A stretch of DNA of 18,175 nt from JAXGPP01 sp964436865 (GTDB taxonomy: Bacteria; Planctomycetota; Planctomycetia; Pirellulales; Thermoguttaceae). The stretch covers positions 1 through 18,175 of the forward strand of contig CAYTFK010000126.1 of the NCBI GenBank assembly GCA_964436865.1, written 5' to 3'. The notes under the pieces were generated by a model that made no database searches, was not told where the DNA came from, and saw nothing but the letters and a program-made list of their open reading frames with translations. A program made the position numbers and the translations under genes. This document shows, piece after piece, positions 1-6,925 of this stretch; position 1 is the stretch's first letter; each line of letters starts with the position of its first letter.

Positions 1-725
1 TTAAGCGAGGCGACACCTGCCAGGAGGAGTACGAGGGGATTGAAGAGCCGCTGCGGAATGACTTTCAGGATCCAGCGTCCCGACACGGCCCCTGCCACCA
101 TGGCTGGGACAATCCAAAGATCGAACCACAACGTATGCCGGGTGATCATGTCGAGCCGCCAGTAGACCGGCAGCTTGCTCAGGTTCACCAGGAAGAAGAA
201 CCATGCCCAAGTGCCCATGAACTGCTCTTTGTTCAGCCCGCGGCTGATGAAGAACACGCTCATCACTGGTCCGGCCGCATTGCCCACCATGGTACCGAAC
301 CCGGCCACCAGCCCCATCGCCGCCGAGAACCACCAGCGGCCGGGCATTCGGGTCCAGCCCAGCGCCTGGCGCGAGATCTCCAGCGCGATCAGGCCCAGCA
401 CGAGCCAGCCCAGGATCATGGCGAAATGGCGGTTCGAGGCGTACTTGAGCACGAAAATCGCCGGCACCATTCCGACGATCACATAGGGGCAGAGCCGCAG
501 AAGGCGATCCCATTGAGTGTGCCGCCCGTAGTAGGCCACCGCAATCACGTCGCCGACCAGAAGGATGGGGAGCGTCGCGCCGACCGACAGTTTCTCATCG
601 CCGGCAAAGGCCCGCGTCATGAGCAGAACGGCCAGGATCGCCGCGCCGGGCACGCCCGTCTTCGAGATGCCCATCGACAGCGCGGCGGCCGACCCGAGCG
701 CAATGGTGGTCCACGTGTAGTCCAT
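1..725 (-). CDS. TauE/SafE-family membrane exporter (sulfite exporter-like), C-terminus cut by window edge
   Basis: Read from an ATG at 725, 241 codons are open to the left edge with no stop, so the gene runs on beyond the window; family members are about 250 residues, so little is missing. The protein is strongly hydrophobic with about seven likely membrane segments. Near the N-terminus is a GISKTGVPG loop (residues 19-27), and about residues 146-156 read MVGNAAGPVMS, both in the style of TauE/SafE proteins, which export sulfite or small organosulfur anions. It is the last visible gene of the cysH-rrf2-sat cluster, 106 bp after sat, which fits relief of sulfite build-up, or sulfur-anion transport generally. 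The substrate is inferred from context only. No clear ribosome binding site precedes the ATG. A different reading frame here is open to a stop at position 1, but its composition is not membrane-like and it is a shadow. Confidence 0.85.
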   Translation of the reverse strand, partial: MDYTWTTIALGSAAALSMGISKTGVPGAAILAVLLMTRAFAGDEKLSVGATLPILLVGDVIAVAYYGRHTQWDRLLRLCPYVIVGMVPAIFVLKYASNRHFAMILGWLVLGLIALEISRQALGWTRMPGRWWFSAAMGLVAGFGTMVGNAAGPVMSVFFISRGLNKEQFMGTWAWFFFLVNLSKLPVYWRLDMITRHTLWFDLWIVPAMVAGAVSGRWILKVIPQRLFNPLVLLLAGVASL

Positions 726-759
726 CGGCTCGCTCGAGTGTGCCGCCGCATTAGATGAA

Positions 760-817
760 CGCAGCAGACCCATTCCGCGTCTGTGGCGGGGACCGCCAGC
801 GGAATGCGCCTGCTGCG
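760..817 (-). promoter_or_regulatory. Three-part stem-loop between sat and the exporter gene
   Basis: Three nested inverted repeats share one axis: CGCAGCAG (760-767) with CTGCTGCG (810-817), CATTCCGC (771-778) with GCGGAATG (799-806), and TGGCGG (784-789) with CCGCCA (793-798) around a GGA loop. All 22 base pairs are exact; only short internal loops interrupt the stem. It starts 14 bp past the sat stop codon. There is no strong U-run after it on the minus strand, so it may be an intrinsic terminator of unusual form, an attenuator, or an mRNA processing or stability element separating sat from the exporter gene. Confidence 0.6.
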
Positions 818-831
818 ATGTACGGGACCGA

Positions 832-2094
832 TCAGGCCTTGCCGGCCATGGCTTCACTGAGGATGGCGGCGGTGCTCTCGCGCATGATACGGGGATCGAC
901 CGGCTTGCCTTCCAGGAGGCACTGGCGGACCTGCTTGCCGGAGATGAAAACCGGTTTCTCGTCCTGATGATTCTCCATCAAGTCGACCCGGCCGGCCGAT
1001 TCATAGTAGGCCGCGAAGCCGACCTTGAGCGGGCAGATCTTCAGATCGCCCTTCAGGTTGTCGAAGATCTCCTGGGCATCGAAGTCGCCCCAGATCGGCG
1101 TGCCGTCGTGATATGGGGCATCGGCGTGCTTGCGGCCGATGATGATATCGGTGAAGCCGAAATTCTGGCGGTAGATGGCATGCATCACCGCTTCCTTGGG
1201 GCCGCCGTAGAACATCTTGATGTCCAGCCCGAGGAGAATTACGCGGTCGGGCACCGACTCGCCCAATCGTTGCCACAGCGCTCGGTCGCTGTCGCCTTCA
1301 CCCAGGGCGCGGCTCTCGATGAGCGCCTCGTATGTCCGCATCCGCACTTCGGCGTTGACGTCGTCTCCCTTCGTCTCGCCCACCAGCGGATTGAGGCACG
1401 CGCCGGCGTTGTGCCCGGCCCGGAGCAACGTCTCCAGGCCATACACCAGGGCATACTCGTGGGCGCGGTGCAGCGGATTTCGGGTTTGGAAGGCAACCAC
1501 GCGATTCCATCCCTTCTCGGCCAACAACCGGCGGACTTGCCGCGGAGTGAGCACGTGATCGCCAAATGACGGGTTCTTGGGCTGAGGAAGGACGTGGATC
1601 GTTCCGCCCAGGAGGTGCGTCTTGTCGGCGTCTGCCTTGAGTACCATGTCGGCGCCCGGATGGTCGGTGCGATCGGTGAGATAGACGCGGGAAAGGTACT
1701 TCGTCTTGTCCCATTCGAAGACATCGCTCACGTCGAGCGTGCCGATGAGCGTGCCCTTCGAGTTGACCAGGGCCACGGTCTGGCCGGGCGAAATCTGCCG
1801 CGCCAACTCCGCAGTTACCGGAAGCGAAAGAGGAATTGTCCAGGCATAGAGCTTTCCCTCATGTTCGATGACCGACTCGTCGAGCACCCGCTCGTACGTC
1901 GCGCGGTCCATCGGACCCGCCGTCGGGCTCAGCGCTCCATCGCCCCACCGATAGACGGTGGAAAGATCGGCGTCCGATACCGGCACCGGGGTGAGGAGTT
2001 GCCCTCGGGCGACGACCTCGGCGATCTGGTCATCGGGGATGGTGCGGGTTACCGGTTCCTTGAGTCCGCCATGCGGAGGCACGAGATCAGCCAT
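832..2094 (-). CDS. sat: Sulfate adenylyltransferase (ATP sulfurylase)
   Basis: The 420-residue protein activates sulfate with ATP to form adenosine 5'-phosphosulfate and pyrophosphate in the cytoplasm, the entry step of sulfate assimilation. It has the N-terminal PUA-like domain (about 1-180) followed by the nucleotidyltransferase domain. The signature QTRNPLHRAH is at 203-212, NPLVGETKGDD at 235-245, and the second nucleotide motif reads GRKHAD at 320-325, where many homologues have GRDHAG. The C-terminal FISGKQVRQCL region (383-393) is also present. Length matches monofunctional Sat, with no APS-kinase domain. An AGAAGG tract ends about 12 nt before the ATG. It follows rrf2 by 133 bp, with a likely internal promoter and dyad in the gap, and pairs with the APS reductase upstream. 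Confidence 0.96.
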   Translation of the reverse strand: MADLVPPHGGLKEPVTRTIPDDQIAEVVARGQLLTPVPVSDADLSTVYRWGDGALSPTAGPMDRATYERVLDESVIEHEGKLYAWTIPLSLPVTAELARQISPGQTVALVNSKGTLIGTLDVSDVFEWDKTKYLSRVYLTDRTDHPGADMVLKADADKTHLLGGTIHVLPQPKNPSFGDHVLTPRQVRRLLAEKGWNRVVAFQTRNPLHRAHEYALVYGLETLLRAGHNAGACLNPLVGETKGDDVNAEVRMRTYEALIESRALGEGDSDRALWQRLGESVPDRVILLGLDIKMFYGGPKEAVMHAIYRQNFGFTDIIIGRKHADAPYHDGTPIWGDFDAQEIFDNLKGDLKICPLKVGFAAYYESAGRVDLMENHQDEKPVFISGKQVRQCLLEGKPVDPRIMRESTAAILSEAMAGKA

Positions 2095-2131
2095 CGACTC
2101 GGTTTCCTTCTCTACTATGATGAGTGGGTTA

Positions 2132-2181
2132 CTGGCTGAAGTTAAGCCAGGCAGTATACACGGACTTTGAGACAGCTACAA
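2132..2181 (-). promoter_or_regulatory. Probable sat promoter with an overlapping dyad
   Basis: On the minus strand TTGTAG (2181-2176) and TATACT (2158-2153) are separated by exactly 17 nt, a plausible sigma-70 promoter (3/6 and 5/6 matches). Just past the -10 box lies a perfect dyad CTGGCT (2132-2137)/AGCCAG (2145-2150) with a 7-nt spacer, covering the expected start point near 2146. It could be an operator for the Rrf2 protein encoded directly upstream, or a leader hairpin. The role is inferred. Confidence 0.4.
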
Positions 2182-2227
2182 CGGCGGCAACAAGTGCGGG
2201 TGTGGCGAGGCCGGGACGCGGCGCAGT

Positions 2228-2662
2228 TCAGATGTAATACATCTGCTCGTCCTGCTCGCGGGCTTTTTCCAGCAGCTCGGCAAAGCTGATATTGTGCAGC
2301 ATTTGCCGCTGGACATTGTGGACGTCGTGCCACGCCCGCATCAGCACCTTGACGGCGGGCGAATCGGGTGAAGCGCTACTGGTCTGGTCGTCGCCGTTCG
2401 TGGCGCCCTCAATGACGTCCATCACCTCTCCCAAAGTAACGGATTCGGGCGGGCGCAACAGGTGATATCCTCCGGCAGCGCCTCGCGTGCTTGCAACCAG
2501 CCCGGCTCCTTTGAGCTGCAATAAGATCTGCACCAGGAACCGTGGCGGCACATCGTGTCGCTCGGCGATCTTGCGGATTCGCACGGGTTCACCGGACCCG
2601 AAGCGGTTGGCCAGCTCGAGCATGGCAATGCAGGCGTATTCTGTTTTGGCGGATATCTTCAT
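2228..2662 (-). CDS. Rrf2-family transcriptional regulator (CymR-like, no cluster cysteines)
   Basis: The 144-residue protein begins MKISAKTEYACIAMLELA, the standard Rrf2 N-terminal helix, followed by a winged helix-turn-helix (about 27-52) and the wing STRGAAGGYHL (58-68). IscR/NsrR-type members bind an iron-sulfur cluster through three cysteines around residues 90-105; here that stretch has none, and the only cysteine is residue 11. That places it with cluster-free regulators such as CymR, which represses sulfur and cysteine genes in Bacillus. It sits inside the sulfate-assimilation operon, 90 bp after cysH and before sat, so control of this operon is the obvious inference. The ATG has no Shine-Dalgarno sequence; instead the arm of a palindrome lies 6-15 nt upstream, suggesting autoregulation. 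Confidence 0.9.
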   Translation of the reverse strand: MKISAKTEYACIAMLELANRFGSGEPVRIRKIAERHDVPPRFLVQILLQLKGAGLVASTRGAAGGYHLLRPPESVTLGEVMDVIEGATNGDDQTSSASPDSPAVKVLMRAWHDVHNVQRQMLHNISFAELLEKAREQDEQMYYI

Positions 2663-2667
2663 GGATC

Positions 2668-2750
2668 GTTTATGCGAAAGACCGGGCTGACAGGCGGGGA
2701 TCGGTGGCGAGTCGCATAAACATTATTCGTTCGATAGACATAATCGTCTA
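2668..2750 (-). promoter_or_regulatory. Candidate operator region upstream of rrf2
   Basis: The 90-bp gap between cysH and rrf2 holds a perfect 10-bp inverted repeat, GTTTATGCGA (2668-2677) and TCGCATAAAC (2712-2721), with 34 nt between arms. A second dyad, TAGAC (2735-2739)/GTCTA (2746-2750), lies next to it. On the minus strand ATGTCTATCGA and ATGTTTATGCGA are imperfect direct repeats. The proximal arm occupies the usual ribosome-binding position of rrf2. This fits autoregulatory binding by the Rrf2 protein or a translation-controlling fold; neither is shown by sequence alone. Confidence 0.4.
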
Positions 2751-2752
2751 CG

Positions 2753-3607
2753 CTAATCCGCCGTATGCAGACCGCATTCTGTCTTCCCGGTGCCGCTCCA
2801 GCGTCCCGCCCGCTCGTCTTCCCCGAACATTACGGCTCGAGTGCACGGCCAGCAGCCAATGCTGGTGTAACCCTGGTCATGCAGCGGGTTGTACGGCACC
2901 CCCTCATCGGTGATCCGTTTCCACACGTCTTTCTTGGTCCAGTTGGCCAACGGGCTGATCTTCACCAAGCCGAACTTCTTGTCCCAGCCAACGATCGGGG
3001 CACCCGCACGGTGCGGGCTCTGGTCGCGTCGGATGCCGCTCATCCAGGCTGCGAAATTCCGCGACACACGGTTGAGCACGGCGATTTTTCGGTCGCGGCA
3101 GCAGCGATCGGGCTCGGTGCGGTAAACCGGGCCGCCATTGGCCGCCTCATACTCGCTCACCGACTGCTCTGGACGCTCCAGCACGACTTCTATCCCATAC
3201 TTCTCCCGAATGCGCTCCCGGAGTTCCAGCGTTTCTCTGAACTGGTAACCTGTATCCAGATTGAAAACGTGAACGCGGGGCTCCACCTTGGCGAGTATTG
3301 AGAGGATCACGCAGCCTTCGGGACCAAACGCTGTCGCCATGGTCAGGTTGGGAAAGTAGTTCTCGACCGCCCAAGAAATGATTTCTTCCGGGCTGGCCGT
3401 CTCCAATTGCCGGCTGGCTTCGGCAAGCTGTGCCAGTTCTTCGGCACTCGCGATGCGGATGGCCGACGGTTCCGGTGCGGGGCGCGGCTGGACTGCTGGT
3501 GGCGACAGGCGGCCGCCCCGAACGGTCAGCCGGGCGGGGCTGGTGTCGATGGGTTGGCTCATCTTGGCCAGGTCTATCTCGTCTGAGGCTAGGATCATGG
3601 GTCCCAT
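2753..3607 (-). CDS. cysH: Phosphoadenylyl/adenylyl-sulfate reductase, four-cysteine (APS) type
   Basis: This cytoplasmic enzyme reduces adenosine 5'-phosphosulfate to sulfite and AMP with thioredoxin or a similar donor. Counted from the ATG at 3607 (284 residues), the phosphate-binding region reads TAFGPEGCVIL at about 92-102. The CC pair is at 169-170 and CWPC at 252-255; these four cysteines bind a [4Fe-4S] cluster and mark APS-using members. The catalytic cysteine is in ECGLH near the C-terminus (278). An upstream GTG at 3631 and ATGs at 3598 and 3562 are alternatives. I prefer 3607 because the likely promoter starts transcripts near 3643, leaving almost no leader for the GTG; no start has a good Shine-Dalgarno site. 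It is the first gene of the cysH-rrf2-sat-exporter cluster. Residues before about 55 are a poorly conserved, proline-rich extension. Confidence 0.93.
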   Translation of the reverse strand: MGPMILASDEIDLAKMSQPIDTSPARLTVRGGRLSPPAVQPRPAPEPSAIRIASAEELAQLAEASRQLETASPEEIISWAVENYFPNLTMATAFGPEGCVILSILAKVEPRVHVFNLDTGYQFRETLELRERIREKYGIEVVLERPEQSVSEYEAANGGPVYRTEPDRCCRDRKIAVLNRVSRNFAAWMSGIRRDQSPHRAGAPIVGWDKKFGLVKISPLANWTKKDVWKRITDEGVPYNPLHDQGYTSIGCWPCTRAVMFGEDERAGRWSGTGKTECGLHTAD

Positions 3608-3649
3608 AAATCCGTGGAAAACGACCGGCACGGCCGCGATGTTGGCACC

Positions 3650-3678
3650 ATCTTACGTATGTTTGTCAACAAAGTCAA
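3650..3678 (-). promoter_or_regulatory. Sigma-70-type promoter of the cysH operon
   Basis: On the minus strand TTGACT (3678-3673) and TAAGAT (3655-3650) are separated by 17 nt, 5/6 and 4/6 matches to consensus. The expected start is near 3643. The spacer contains the palindrome TACGTA and a second TTGACA-like hexamer. The region upstream (3679-3780) is notably AT-richer than the genes around it. The whole 3632-3896 gap is shared with the divergent rhamnulokinase gene. Confidence 0.5.
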
Positions 3679-3896
3679 CTCTCCGTCATTCCTGTATCGT
3701 CTGAACATATCGAACCCCTTCAACACTTGCAGCCGGCAAACACAAACTCAAACCACCCTATCGATTTATTTAATGCCACCCGTTCGACCTCACCACGGGT
3801 ACTTGACGTCTCCGCCGGCGACCGCCACGATTTGCCTCTAATGGAGCTAGCGGTCGTTTGGCTGGACACTTCGCACGTACCACTTGCAGGCAGGCC

Positions 3897-5387
3897 ATGG
3901 CGGAAAAGGCATACTTGGCGGTCGATATGGGAGCTTCGAGCGGCCGACACGTGGTCGGCTTGTTCGATGGCCAGCGAATCCGGCTGGAGGAGGCTTACCG
4001 TTTCGAGAACGGGCCGGTGGAGATGGCGGGAAGCCTGCACTGGGACCTGCCGGCACAATGGAGCCACGTGGTCCAGGGGCTTCGCGCGGCGGCCAGTCGT
4101 GCGGGGGCTCCCCTGACCAGTATCGGGGTCGACACGTGGGGAGTCGATTTCGGCCTGCTCGCTCGGGGCGACGTCCTGCTGGGCAACCCGTACCATTACC
4201 GCGACAGCCGCACCGACGGGATGATGGAGAAGGCGTTCGGGATCGTAAACCGCGAAGAGATCTTCCGCCAAAGCGGACTGCAGTTCATGCAGTTCAACAC
4301 CCTCTATCAGCTTCTGGCGATGAAGCTGGCGGGCTCGCCGCTGTTGGATGTGGCCGAGACGCTGCTGATGATCCCCGACATTTTCCACTGGCTTCTGACC
4401 GGCGAGAAGTGCAACGAGTTCACCGAGGCCACCACCAGCCAGTTCTACAATCCGGTCAAAGGCGGCTGGGCCACGGATCTGCTGGAGAAATTCTCGCTGC
4501 CGACAAACATCCTGGGACGGATCGCCCAGCCGGGCACGAACCTGGGCCCGCTGCGCGCGAACCTGACGGCCGAGACCGGCCTGACCGAGGCTCGGGTGGT
4601 GCTGCCCGGTTCGCACGACACAGCCAGTGCGGTGATGGCCGTACCCGCCGCCAGCCGCGCCGGCGCGCGGCCCGACTGGTGCTACATCAGCCTCGGCACC
4701 TGGGCGCTGATGGGAGTGGAATCACCCGAGCCGGTGGTTACGGACCGGGTGCTTGCGCTCAATTTTACCAACGAAGGCGGCGTCGGCGGCACGTTTCGGC
4801 TGCTCAAGAACATCACCGGGCTGTGGCTGGTGCAGGAATGCCGCCGGGCCTGGAACCAGGCGGGACGCAATTGGGGCTGGGAAGACCTCAACCAGTTGTC
4901 GGCGGCGGCGAAGCCACTCGAGACATTCATCAATCCCGACGCGCGCGAATTCCTCGCCCCCCAGGACATGCCGCAGGCGATTCGCGATTTCGCCGCGCGG
5001 ACCGGCCAGACCGTGCCCGCCGACGAGGGAGCCGTGCTGCGGACCGCGCTGGACAGCATCGCCATGAAGTTCCGCCACGTGCTCGGCATGTGCGAGCAGT
5101 TGGCCGGTGGACCGATCGAGACGATCCACATCGTTGGCGGCGGCACCAAGAACCGCCAACTCTGCCAGGCCGCGGCCGATGCCTGCGGGCGCCGTGTGGT
5201 CGCCGGGCCGGTCGAAGCGACTGCCACCGGCAACCTCATGATGCAAGCCGTGGCGGCGGGCGACGTGGGGAGCATTGCCCAGGCCCGCGAGGTGATCCGC
5301 CGCAGCTTTGACGTGGAGATCTATGAGCCGCGAAACACATCGGCCTGGGACGACGCTTTCGGCCGGTTCTTGAAACTCGTATCGTGA
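3897..5387 (+). CDS. rhaB: Rhamnulokinase (FGGY carbohydrate kinase)
   Basis: The 496-residue protein phosphorylates L-rhamnulose to L-rhamnulose 1-phosphate, the second step of rhamnose breakdown. It opens with the ATPase-fold loop VDMGASSGR (9-17), continues with GVDTWGVDFG (77-86) and NPYHYRDSRTDG (97-108), and has the catalytic-base motif GSHDTASA at 238-245 with Asp241. YISLGTWALMG (263-273) and GGGTKNRQLC (414-423) are C-terminal nucleotide-binding motifs typical of RhaB rather than glycerol or xylulose kinases. Length matches the family (about 490). The frame is open upstream to a TTG at 3858, but the ATG at 3897 gives the standard N-terminus. A Gfo/Idh/MocA gene follows after 67 bp. 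Rhamnose isomerase and aldolase genes are not in the window. I see no convincing promoter; TTGACG at 3803-3808 is a weak candidate. Confidence 0.95.
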   Translation: MAEKAYLAVDMGASSGRHVVGLFDGQRIRLEEAYRFENGPVEMAGSLHWDLPAQWSHVVQGLRAAASRAGAPLTSIGVDTWGVDFGLLARGDVLLGNPYHYRDSRTDGMMEKAFGIVNREEIFRQSGLQFMQFNTLYQLLAMKLAGSPLLDVAETLLMIPDIFHWLLTGEKCNEFTEATTSQFYNPVKGGWATDLLEKFSLPTNILGRIAQPGTNLGPLRANLTAETGLTEARVVLPGSHDTASAVMAVPAASRAGARPDWCYISLGTWALMGVESPEPVVTDRVLALNFTNEGGVGGTFRLLKNITGLWLVQECRRAWNQAGRNWGWEDLNQLSAAAKPLETFINPDAREFLAPQDMPQAIRDFAARTGQTVPADEGAVLRTALDSIAMKFRHVLGMCEQLAGGPIETIHIVGGGTKNRQLCQAAADACGRRVVAGPVEATATGNLMMQAVAAGDVGSIAQAREVIRRSFDVEIYEPRNTSAWDDAFGRFLKLVS

Positions 5388-5454
5388 AATCTCGGCCGGA
5401 GCTCGCGCTCCACCGCCGGCATCAGCACACCGCTTTCTTCCGGAGTGAATCAGC

Positions 5455-6492
5455 ATGGTCAACGTCGGCATCGCCGGTCTGGGCTTCATGGGCATGACGC
5501 ACTACAACGCCTACCAGAAGGTCCGCGGGGCCAAGGTCCGCGCCATCGCCGAGACCGACCCCAAGCGACTGGCCGGCGACTGGCGTTCGATCAAGGGAAA
5601 CTTCGGCCCGCCGGGCGAACTGGTCGACCTCACGGGAATTGCCAAGTATGCCGAGATCGGCGAGATGCTCGCCGATCCGACGCTCGACATGATCGACGTC
5701 TGCCTGCCGCCGGGCCTGCACGCCCAGACCGTCATCGACGCCCTCAACGCCGGCAAGCACGTGCTCTGCGAAAAACCGATCGCGCTGAAGACGGCCGACG
5801 CCGACCGGATGGTGCAAACGGCCCAGAAGACCGGCAAGCTGCTGATGATCGCCCACGTGCTGCCATTCTTTCCCGAGTACCGTTTCGCCTACCGGGCGAT
5901 TACCAGCGGGAAATACGGAGCGTTTCTCGGCGGCCACTTCAAGCGGATCATCTCCGATCCACTGTGGCTCCCCGATTTCTACGATCCCGACCGGACCGGC
6001 GGGCCGATGATCGACCTCCACATTCACGATGCCCATTTCATCCGCCTGCTGTGCGGCATGCCGGAAGCGGTGCAGAGCGTGGGCAAGATGCGCGGCGAGG
6101 TGGTCGAGCGGTTTCAGACGCAATTCCTGTTCGAAAACCACGACCTCGTCGTCACCGCGGCCAGCGGCGTGATCAATCAGCAGGGAAGATCGTTCACCCA
6201 CGGCTACGAGATCTATCTGGAACAGGCCACGATCACCTTCGAGTTCGCCATGATCGAAGGCCAGCCAACGAATATCATGCCGCTCACCGTCTTCCTCGAC
6301 AAGAAAGGCAAGGTGCTCCGGCCGTCGCTGGAAAGCGGCGACGCGTTCGTGGGCGAGCTTACCGAAGCGGTACGGGCGGTACGTTCCGGCGAAACATCGC
6401 CGCTCTTGGCCGGCGAACTGGCCCGCGACGCGCTGGTGCTCGGCAACCGCCAGACGCAGTCGGTCTTGCGCCGCAAGGCGGTCAAGGTGTAA
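5455..6492 (+). CDS. Gfo/Idh/MocA-family NAD(P)-dependent oxidoreductase
   Basis: The 345-residue protein has an N-terminal Rossmann fold with GIAGLGFMG (5-13), the family signature CEKPIA with Lys107 (105-110), and a C-terminal substrate domain with GGPMIDLHIHD (182-192), in which His191 is the likely catalytic histidine. These are dinucleotide-dependent sugar or inositol dehydrogenases, or related oxidoreductases; the substrate cannot be read from sequence. There is no signal peptide, unlike many planctomycete relatives, so it should be cytoplasmic. GGAG lies about 10 nt before the ATG, one of the better ribosome binding sites in the window. It follows rhaB by 67 bp on the same strand with no terminator seen between, so a role in deoxy-sugar metabolism is a reasonable inference. 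Confidence 0.92.
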   Translation: MVNVGIAGLGFMGMTHYNAYQKVRGAKVRAIAETDPKRLAGDWRSIKGNFGPPGELVDLTGIAKYAEIGEMLADPTLDMIDVCLPPGLHAQTVIDALNAGKHVLCEKPIALKTADADRMVQTAQKTGKLLMIAHVLPFFPEYRFAYRAITSGKYGAFLGGHFKRIISDPLWLPDFYDPDRTGGPMIDLHIHDAHFIRLLCGMPEAVQSVGKMRGEVVERFQTQFLFENHDLVVTAASGVINQQGRSFTHGYEIYLEQATITFEFAMIEGQPTNIMPLTVFLDKKGKVLRPSLESGDAFVGELTEAVRAVRSGETSPLLAGELARDALVLGNRQTQSVLRRKAVKV

Positions 6493-6718
6493 CGCCGCCG
6501 GGTGGCTCTCGATAACGGCTCAGCCTCCCACACCGCGAACCGCGGCCGCCGATCCGGCGTACAGGGATTGGTTGACAATCCTGCAAAACGGCGCGATCCG
6601 TCCGATCGGCGCAGCGGGCGTTTTCCTTACCGGGAGCCCTATTCGCTGCTAACTGATGGGGTGGGGTGCGATTTTGCCGACGGTAGGGGTTGGTAGGCAA
6701 GAAAAATGTCGCGAGTTT
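6493..6718. other. Non-coding stretch downstream of the oxidoreductase
   Basis: No credible gene is seen here. Short inverted repeats occur: CCGCG (6533-6537)/CGCGG (6541-6545), and GGATTG (6565-6570)/CAATCC (6576-6581) with a 5-nt loop. Neither is followed by a U-run, so a terminator for the upstream pair is not secure. With the promoter and leader that follow, the gene-free gap totals 433 bp. Confidence 0.5.
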
Positions 6719-6747
6719 TTGACTTGCGCATACTCATCATCTATATT
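6719..6747 (+). promoter_or_regulatory. Strong sigma-70-type promoter of the S41 protease gene
   Basis: TTGACT (6719-6724) and TATATT (6742-6747) are separated by exactly 17 nt, each matching consensus at 5 of 6 positions. This is the best promoter in the window. The expected start is near 6754, giving a leader of about 170 nt. Confidence 0.65.
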
Positions 6748-6753
6748 CGAGAG

Positions 6754-6925
6754 CGGCCGGGAGTGACCCTTTCCCGGTTCCTGCCTCCCTGACACACCAC
6801 CCCGATTCTCCAGGCGCGACGACGCGCTGGCGGCGGCTTGCTGGGCGGCCCCCTTTGACGGGGCCCCATGCGGGCTGACGGGGACGAAAGCCCGACCACG
6901 CTTCCTGCCATCACGGACGCGCACG
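6754..6925 (+). promoter_or_regulatory. Long structured 5' leader of the S41 protease gene
   Basis: Three hairpins can be drawn: CCGGGA (6757-6762)/TCCCGG (6772-6777); GGCCCC (6847-6852)/GGGGCC (6860-6865); CGGGCT (6871-6876)/AGCCCG (6889-6894). The last two are only 5 nt apart and about 30-60 nt before the start codon. I do not recognise a known riboswitch class. It may affect translation or simply reflect GC-rich sequence. Confidence 0.35.

Noticed and set aside
1..513. Minus-strand 170-residue frame ending exactly at the left edge
   Set aside because: Arg/Pro/Gly-rich shadow; the overlapping frame from 725 encodes a clear membrane protein with TauE/SafE motifs.
3720..4616. Long minus-strand open frame opposite rhamnulokinase
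   Set aside because: Antisense shadow of a GC-rich gene; the plus strand has unmistakable FGGY kinase motifs.
4722..6201. Two long minus-strand frames (4722-5495, 5422-6201) opposite rhaB and the oxidoreductase
   Set aside because: Composition rich in His/Arg/Ala with no domain, complementary to well-supported coding frames.
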